DNA from: Fasciola hepatica | Lineage: Eukaryota; Platyhelminthes; Trematoda; Plagiorchiida; Fasciolidae | Direction of reading: 5' to 3' | Length of the DNA stretch: 64,000 nucleotides | NCBI GenBank assembly: GCA_948099385.1 | Contig: CANUEZ040000182.1 | Location: 21,143,501-21,207,500 of the forward strand | Shown: in pieces, positions 56,896 through 64,000 of the stretch | Layout: each line of letters begins with the position of its first letter | Numbering within the stretch: the first letter of the stretch is position 1 | The notes under the pieces: model-generated | What the model was told of the DNA's origin: nothing | Databases searched by the model: none | What the model saw: only the letters and a program-made list of their open reading frames with translations | Program-made: the position numbers and the translations under genes

Positions 56896-57665
56896 TGTGG
56901 AAGTAACGGGGCTTAGGTCACACACATACATGCTACATTTTGCTCGTTTTCTTGCCACGCGGTCTTTTGTTGACATTGCAGAAAGTCCCTTTGATGTGCA
57001 GTCATACCTGTGATTTCATTGTAACCCCGGCACACACAAACACGCACTTACACACACACTCAAGCACGTACATCCAGGACCGGACGGCCCCTTACGAGGA
57101 CAACGTCTATGTGACCATTCACGCCCGCCGTCGGTCATTTGGTCTTGCGGAAGATGTAGACTAGCCTCACGTCTATGTAGCCAATGGATTAGGTGCGACC
57201 AGTAGTAGAACGTTGACGACGAGCATTAGACGCGCGCACTGACAGCAGGGCCTAGGCAGGTAGGAAGAATCAGTACCTTTATACCGAACCTTTGACTCTG
57301 CTCAGGATCCAGGAGGATTTTGGTGGACGGTGTAACAGCAGGTCGTGGAAAATCCCCCTTTTTCCCTCGCGATTCAGTGTTTTTCCCAACATCACTCATT
57401 TCCACACACTATTGACTTGTCTTTACGAACTGGTTGTTTCTATGGACCAATCGTTGTTTGTTCGCGCCCAGAGCGCTACTTTGGCACATCCTTGTTCAGG
57501 ACCTGCTTGACGCACGTGCTGTCTGCTCACACGCTGCTATTCGGTTTCTCGTTGTTGAGTCCTTGTGATCGTATTATTGAGGTTTGTATATTTTTGATGT
57601 CATTGTTCATGTTATAATCTAGTATCGTAGAATATCGCGGATAATCCTCTTTTGATTTCGGGATC
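56896..57665 (+). repeat. BEL-1a 3' LTR, truncated
   Basis: TGTGGAAGTAACGGGG start; aligns with 60480-59669 until TTCGGGATC, then stops about 42 bp short of the LTR end at the 18S rRNA fragment. Confidence 0.9.
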
Positions 57666-57778
57666 AGTGCTTATGACTCGCACTTACCAGGAATTCCTCG
57701 CTCACGGAGAACAGTTGCAAGCCCCGATCCCAGTCACGACGGTTATGATACAGTTTACCCAACCTGCTCAGGCTGGGC
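57666..57778 (-). rRNA. Fragment of 18S rRNA (3' region)
   Basis: The minus strand matches the conserved 18S region before the decoding site. Recognisable blocks are GTCGTGACTGGGATCGGGGC, CTTGCAACTGTTC, GAGCGAGGAATTCCTGGTAA and GTGCGAGTCATAAG. Only about 113 nt are present, so it is a pseudogene fragment, joined to a truncated BEL LTR on one side and a CR1 tail on the other. Confidence 0.88.
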
Positions 57779-59668
57779 CAGTTCAGTTCAGTTCAGTTCG
57801 GGTCAGGTCTTGAAGTCTTGAATTACAACACGGGTTCGATGCTTTGAGCCCAAATGTCCTGATTCTCCAAGGAATCTTTGAACATCTTTTGGATTCACGG
57901 GGCTGAAAAGAAAGTAAGAAGAGCAGGGAAGCGGGGCGGGGGCGGCATTAAAAAAATACACAACATCACGCAATGTCTCACTATGGACAGTGGCTTAAAC
58001 GGAGTGGGGGTGGGAGATTCATGAACATGTAGGCGAATGGAAATGCAATAAAATACATCTGTTTCACTTTTTTGGACAAGGAAGTACTAGGGGAGACCCA
58101 GGTAGATGCCTGACTTTTCTTGAGGACAGTTTGTTTTGATGGAGAACAATATCTTCCGTAAGTGCTCTCCACAGAGCCATAACCCTATAGATAAAAAAAG
58201 TTAATTCGTAGTGAAGTGCGTGGTTGTGGTTTAAAAACCTTTCTGCTGTGACCACGGAGGGAAGAAGTTGGGCAGACGGAGAAGAAGCAATCACTTTAAC
58301 CTGATTCAAAAAGGTGAAACATAAAACGAATTACTTCTTACGAGTCTTAAGTCAAGCGGATGGAGATTGAGGGGTGAGAGGCGAACGGGAAAAGGTCAGG
58401 TCACAGGACTGGCTTCCTGGGCCAGTAAACGTCCAGTTCCTTGCACTGCGAGCCCAAGGGGTTCTGGCCGTGCTGCGACTTCCAGGGACCCAATACAGTT
58501 TGGCATTTTTAGTAGGTGACGGGAAGAAAAAGGAACAGGCTTGCCCCCAGGAGCAGCAACCTCACACTGATTTAGGTTCGGCGCCTCGACTCACTGCTGC
58601 CCCCATGTAAGGCATACCCTGTTCCTCGAACAAGATAGAGGTGTTATTATGGAATGATGGGGTAAGGTGAAATGAAGGCTGGGGTGGAGATAGGTGCCGT
58701 TAGGAAGCACTAGATTAGTCAGATGCAGTATAAGATGGTTAGCCTGGAGGAGAGAAAGGAAGAATAGTAAGAACAAAAAAGGCAAGTCTTCCTAGGATGG
58801 TTAGAAACAGTCTGGGAATACCTCTGCCCAGCACGCATCCAGTTTGTGCTCAAAGGCAACGACCGGGTTTGCCGTCACTGCTTGTGGAGGCAACTTATTC
58901 CACTTGTTTATGACACGGTGAGAAAAGAAGCATGCCCTTATGCCTTTATTTGCCCTTTGTTTGTCCAACGTATGCTCATTTCCCCTGAGTGCAACATTGT
59001 CACAACGGGTCTGTAGTGTTTTGTCTGTCGTAGTGATTCTCTTATATAACTTACAGCACTCTAGCAGATCCCCCCTGTGCCCACGACGATCCGAGGAGAA
59101 CAGATTTAGGACTTTCAGTCTTTCCTGGTATGACTTCCCTTGCTTTCCATTTATAATCTGTGTGAACCCCCTTTGAAAGTCTTGTAACACCTTCATGTCC
59201 CTTACTGGGCTCAGCGCCCGTGCTTGAACAAAAGTCTCGGAGTGATGCCTTACGGTCGCCCTGTATATAAATAGTATTACCCCGGCCTCTCTAGATACCA
59301 ACGTCCCTTCTAAAGTGAAAAGCGCCCTGTCTGCCATGGCCGCCGCTGACGTGCTTCGCTCGGCGGGTTTGAAGCTCTCATGCACGGGCACACCGAGGTT
59401 TCTTACTACAGCAGCGGACTCACCCCTGACTGGGACGGATAGCCCTGTCTTCGCTGCCTTCTCCACCTGCTAGCAAGTGTTTGCCTTTGGCCGCATTCAG
59501 TATCAGCTCCCACTTTTCATCCCATGCACTGATCCCATTTAAGTCGGTTTGTAGTTGCCTTGAGGTTGATTCACCTACTGTTTTGATATTGCCTGTGAAC
59601 AGGAACCCCGCGCAACCTAGCATGGTCACCAGATCATTCACGTATACCAGAAGCAACGGTGGTCCCAG
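57779..59668 (-). pseudogene. CR1 copy 3: RT end, C-terminal domain, 3' UTR, tail
   Basis: RT: LLLVYVNDLVTMLGCAGFLF with the FADD motif decayed to FTGN, LQTDLNGISAWDEKWEL. C-terminal part open from 59466 to 58801: SPVRDMKVLQDFQRGFTQII, SYQERLKVLNLFSSDRRGHR, GDLLECCKLYKRI, RACFFSHRVINKWNKLP, the typical CR1 ending. A long 3' UTR leads to the (AGTTC)n tail at 57781-57798. The 5' part is cut by the BEL LTR at 59669. A frameshift lies near 59440. Confidence 0.85.
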
Positions 59669-60480
59669 TGTTACGAACGTTTGAGCAATGCGTAGCCAAA
59701 TTCGCAACGGATCCCGAAATCAGAAGACGATTATCCGTGATATTCTACGATACTAGATTATTACAATAAACAATGACTTAAACAACATGCAAACCTCAAT
59801 AATACGATCACAAGGACTCAACAACGAGAAACCGAATAGCAGCGTGTGAGCAGACAGCACGTGCGTCAAGCAGGTCCTGAACAAGGATGTGCCAAAGTAG
59901 CGCTCTGGGCGCGAACAAACAACGATTGGTCCATAGAAACAACCAGTTCGTAAAGACAAGTCAATAGTGTGTGGAAATGAGTGATGTTGGGAAAAACACT
60001 GAATCGCGAGGGAAAAAGGGGGATTTTCCACGACCTGCTGTTACACCGTCCACCAAAATCCTCCTGGATCCTGAGCAGAGTCAAAGGTTCGGTATAAAGG
60101 TACTGATTCTTCCTACCTGCCTAGGCCCTGCTGTCAGTGCGCGCGTCTAATGCTCGTCGTCAACGTTCTACTACTGGTCGCACCTAATCCATTGGCTACA
60201 TAGACGTGAGGCTAGTCTACATCTTCCGCAAGACCAAATGACCGACGGCGGGCGTGAATGGTCACATAGACGTTGTCCTCGTAAGGGGCCGTCCGGTCCT
60301 GGATGTACGTGCTTGAGTGTGTGTGTAAGTGCGTGTTTGTGTGTGCCGGGGTTACAATGAAATCACAGGTATGACTGCACATCAAAGGGACTTTCTGCAA
60401 TGTCAACAAAAGACCGCGTGGCAAGAAAACGAGCAAAATGTAGCATGTATGTGTGTGACCTAAGCCCCGTTACTTCCACA
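59669..60480 (-). repeat. BEL-1b 3' LTR, complete (812 bp)
   Basis: Minus sense TGTGGAAGTAACGG … GTTCGTAACA, inserted into CR1 RT. The matching 5' LTR lies beyond the window, so the target duplication cannot be checked. Confidence 0.92.
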
Positions 60481-60778
60481 TATGCAAGGGCATTCGGTAG
60501 CGTCAACAAGAAGCAAAACAACGAACACTGTCACATGTTTGATGGGTTTACGGGATGTAGAGTGCGTCGTGCATGCGTGTATGTATCGAGATGTACAATG
60601 GAGTCGCATTCATCACCACATATCGGAAAGAACCTTCTATGATGTCAACAAAAAGACCGCGAGCACCTTAACGTGTTTGATGGAGACCGTGTGGTATATA
60701 TGGTGTTCCTTTATCCACCTCGATGACGTGTGAAAAGGTCTACTGGGCCTCAGGGTTATCAGCTCCTCCGCCTTCGCT

Positions 60779-63700
60779 CTAGAGTAGGTTAATACTGCGT
60801 GCATCACGAATGAACACTCTGTCAGCTGTCTTCACCTTCACCGTTCTTATCACTCCGTCAGTGCTTTCGATGGTTTCCGTAACTACTCCCAGAGACCAAG
60901 TGCTGAAACGTGCGCGTTCGTCGGCGATCATAACTACATCCCCAACTTTGAATGGTCTTGTTTTCACCAGCCACTTCTGTCGAGTCTGCAAGGCCGGTAG
61001 GTACTCCCGCAGCCATCGCCTCCAGAAGACCTTGGCCAGATAGTTCGCTTACTTCCACCCGTGGAGGTAGCTCCCACGAAGGTTTACCGGCCCTTGGAAA
61101 CCCTCGTTCGACCTTAGCGTCAATAAGTCGTTTGGGGTGAGCGCCAAGTGGGTGGGGTCGCCGTTCATTACTGGAACCAGTGTGCGGTTGTTCAGGATTC
61201 GCTCCACCTCAGTCGTGACGGTGTTCAGTGTCTCGTCGTCGGGCGGTTGCTGCTCCATGATTGACAGCAATATCCGTCTGGCGGACCGGATCATGCGTTT
61301 CCATATGCCGCCTCGGTGACTGGCCTGTGGGGGGTTGAAATGCCATCGTATGCCGTAGGCCACGGTTCGATTCTGCAGTTCGTCCCTGTTTATGTTCTTG
61401 TGCCAACGCTGCAATTCCCGGTGAGCGCCCACAAAGTTGGATCCATTGTCTGAGTATATATCGGCCGGTACGCCTCTTCGGTCGATAAATCTTTGCAAGG
61501 CTTGTAGAAACAAATCGGTCGTCATCGAATGTGCTACTTCTAGGTGTACCGCACGTGATTTCGTGCACGTCATGATACGTCCGTATCGCTTTTCTAATCT
61601 TTTCCCGCACTTGATCCACAAGGGCCCGAAATAGTCCAACCCGGTGTCACTGAACGGCCACCAGTCCGGAGTCACCCCACATTCTGGTAGTGGTGCCATG
61701 AGTTGTTTGCCCGCCGGGGCATTGCGTCTCCTACATTGCACACACCGTCGGATTACGCGTTTTACAGTCTCTCGTCCTCTTAACAACCAGAGGCGCTTTC
61801 GGATGACGCTCGTCACGTGACTTTCCCCGGCATGTCCCTCCATGGCGTGGGCGTGTTGAATCATTGGCTCTACTGCAGGTTGTCTCGCAGGCAGCAATAT
61901 AGGATACTTTGTGTCGAAGTTCAGGTGGGCGTTGACCAGCCTACCATCCACCCGCAGCAGTCCATCGATGTGTTTGGGGTTTAAACGCTTCAGCTCGCCT
62001 ATTGGGGATGGTATGTCTTTATTGGTCGGTCCCACTTCTTCCGCCCTCTTGAGTTCTCGGGCGAAAGCCTCGCGTTGTATCATTCTGAAAATATCGTATT
62101 CTGCCGCTTGTAGGTCTTCGGGACCTATCGGGCCGACCCGTATCCGACCTGAGGGCCGTAGCCCTTTCATGACTAGCAAATTTCTCTAGAACCTGGTTAA
62201 CCAAACTAGCGAACGAAGCGTCTTCATCCAGGAAGAAAACCTGACCAGTCGCGATATAATGGATGTTGCTTCGACGACGTTGGCCGCTATCACTACGCCT
62301 TTGATCTCCAGTCCCACTTCCGTAGGGTTTTTTTATTCGAACACGGGCCAGTCCTGTTTGGGCAATTGTAGGAAGTTTGGCCCTCTCGTCCACGTGTCTA
62401 GTTGCCTGAAGTTGTTCGCACCTCCGGAGCACAGGTCTGCCGGATTATCGCCAGACCTGACAAGATTCCACTGGCTCATGGCTGATTCATCATGGATAAT
62501 CGTGAGTCGGTTAGCGACGAAAGTACTAAACGGGCTCCGGACGTTGTTAATGTAGTAAAGTTTTATCGTTGAATCCGTCCAGAAGCTCACCGACCAAATG
62601 TAGAGATCGAAACATCTCTTCACAGCTTGCACCACCCTGACTGCCAACACGGCTGCGCTGAGTTCAAGGCGTGGGATTGAGACCGACTTCATTGGAGCAA
62701 CGCGGGCTTTGGCGAACAGGATCCTCGTGGTATATTGTCCATCTCCTGCGCACCATCGTCCGTATACCACAGCTCCATAACCGACTTCGGATGCATCGGA
62801 AAAGGCATGTAGTTCTCCAGTCCGTGTCGTATGGCCAGGAGTCAAACATCGTGGGATTCTTATGTCCCCTAATTTCTTCAAGGTATTCAAACATTCTTCC
62901 CAGTCCAGCCGGTCCCCTTGGTCCAGTGACTGGTCCCAATCAACTTTCTTACGGCACGGCCGCTGCAGCAAGATATTTCCGGGTAGCAGCCATGCTGAGA
63001 CGGAACCGAGCGGGTCGAACAAACTTGAGACGGCAGATAGTATGCCACGACGGGTTATTGGCAGCTCGGGAACGTTTAGTTCGAAAACAAAATCGTCCGT
63101 TTCCGCGTCCCATTGTATTCCTAAAGTGCGCTCGTTAGGAAGTGGAGAGCCGTCCAAATCTCTCACCCTTTCGGCCTTTTCGTGATACGGGATGACCTTC
63201 AGCACTTCTGAAGCGTTTGACATCCACTTAGTTAGATGGAGGCCGCCCTCTTCCAGCAATCTCGTCAGACCCCTGAACTGCTCTAGAGCTGATTCCACAT
63301 CATCGAATGACCCAAGGTAGTCGTCGACGTGGAAGTTCCTGCTGACGCTATCCACCGCCGTCCGATGTACTAGATCGCCATGTTTGTTCGCTGAATCTCG
63401 GAGGGCGTAGTTGGCACAAAATGGTGACGATATGGCTCCGAAGGGGTGGACGGTCATCCTATAATTCACCACTGCGTTGTACCGGTCGCTCCCTTCCCAC
63501 CACAGGAAACGCAAAGCATCTCGTTCTCCTACCGGAATCTTCACCTGATGAAACGTTTCCATAATGTCGGCAGACAAAGCCACTTCACCCACTCTGAAAC
63601 GGCACAAAACATCGATCAGTGGAGTGGTCCAGTCAGGCCCCTGTAGTAGGCGATCGTTTAACGACTTGCCCTAGAACTTGGCCGCACAGTCGAAAACCAC

Positions 63701-64000
63701 CCGCAGTTGTTTGGGTTTCTTGGGGTCGATAACCGGATGGTGAGGCAGATACCAGATACCCCTTCTGCTGTCGGTGTTTGCAGGCACCTTTTCAACGTAG
63801 CCGAGGGCTTCGTTTCGCTTCATAAAATCCGCGTATCGTTCCCACAGATTCTGATCCCGAATGAAGCGTTCTTTTAGTCGTAGTAATCGTTGGAGAACAT
63901 AATTTCTGTTGTCAGTCCACGGGTCGTCCAGTGTGCGCCATGGGAGGGGAACCCCGAACTGTTTTTTGAGGCCTCTAGTGCCTTGCCGCACCGTTTGTAG
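60779..64000 (-). pseudogene. BEL-1b pol, near-identical inverted copy, runs off the window
   Basis: Same content as the BEL-1a pol: C-terminal domain 61048-60779, integrase frame 62179-61049 (again RGGIWKRMIRS with Lys for Glu), RT/RNase H 63607-62333, RT start up to the window edge. It carries the same in-frame stops, including the TAG before GKSLNDRLL at about 63673. It is not an intact relative of BEL-1a but a sister defective copy. Confidence 0.92.

Larger units (their letters stand above)
53376..57665 (+). repeat. Left arm of a long BEL inverted repeat
   Basis: Positions sum to 117376 with the right arm 59711-64000; only scattered substitutions were noticed (e.g. D/E, N/I, F/C in pol). 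The right arm is cut by the window end, so the arms are at least 4.29 kb. Confidence 0.95.

Noticed and set aside
57665..57778. Functional rRNA gene
   Set aside because: Only about 113 nt of 18S is present, between two transposon ends.

Overview
The window looks like nuclear DNA from a parasitic flatworm (trematode or cestode; I cannot decide which). The evidence is the set of mobile elements (Penelope-like, CsRn1-like Ty3/gypsy, BEL/Pao, RTE and CR1 families, and a tRNA-derived SINE with a hammerhead ribozyme resembling schistosome Sm-alpha) plus host-type genes with very small introns (29-59 nt). About two thirds of the sequence is recognisable transposable element, mostly decayed and nested. 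I see no bacterial-type genes, CRISPR array or intact tRNA gene.

Layout. 1-3.7 kb: two broken Penelope-like elements, the second with a hammerhead remnant at its inverted 5' junction. 4.6-6.0 kb: decayed CR1-like element. 8.2-8.7 kb: SINE with ribozyme and a TA microsatellite. 8.7-12.4 kb: RTE family B copy carrying a foreign tract that is an inverted copy of 16.9-18.2 kb. 14.9-16.2 kb: more RTE-B 3' ends. 16.2-20.8 kb: a CsRn1-like gypsy element (gag, protease, RT, RNase H, integrase) split by a 5'-truncated RTE-B with a 4-bp target duplication. 21.2-34.9 kb: a cluster of RTE elements, including one full-length RTE-A with an uninterrupted 1093-codon ORF (27177-30458) and three truncated relatives.

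35.6-40.6 kb holds a complete host gene, ERD2/KDEL receptor, in four exons on the minus strand. Its introns are 40, 4236 and 59 nt; the long one has GC-AG ends and contains two foldback repeats. A CR1 tail lies about 43 bp upstream of its start codon. 40.6-44.2 kb is that CR1 element (ORF1, endonuclease, partial RT) with a 0.16-kb piece of BEL LTR between endonuclease and RT.

44.9-47.7 kb is the region I consider most likely to be undescribed: a 2.8-kb unit with short terminal inverted repeats and subterminal G/C-rich motif arrays, whose only gene has about nine exons and micro-introns and ends in a DUF4806-like domain.

47.9-64 kb is BEL/Pao territory: a 2318-bp tandem duplication, then a nearly complete BEL element on the plus strand and a near-identical one on the minus strand running off the window. 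They form inverted arms of at least 4.29 kb. The spacer holds the 3' half of a CR1 element joined to a fragment of 18S rRNA.
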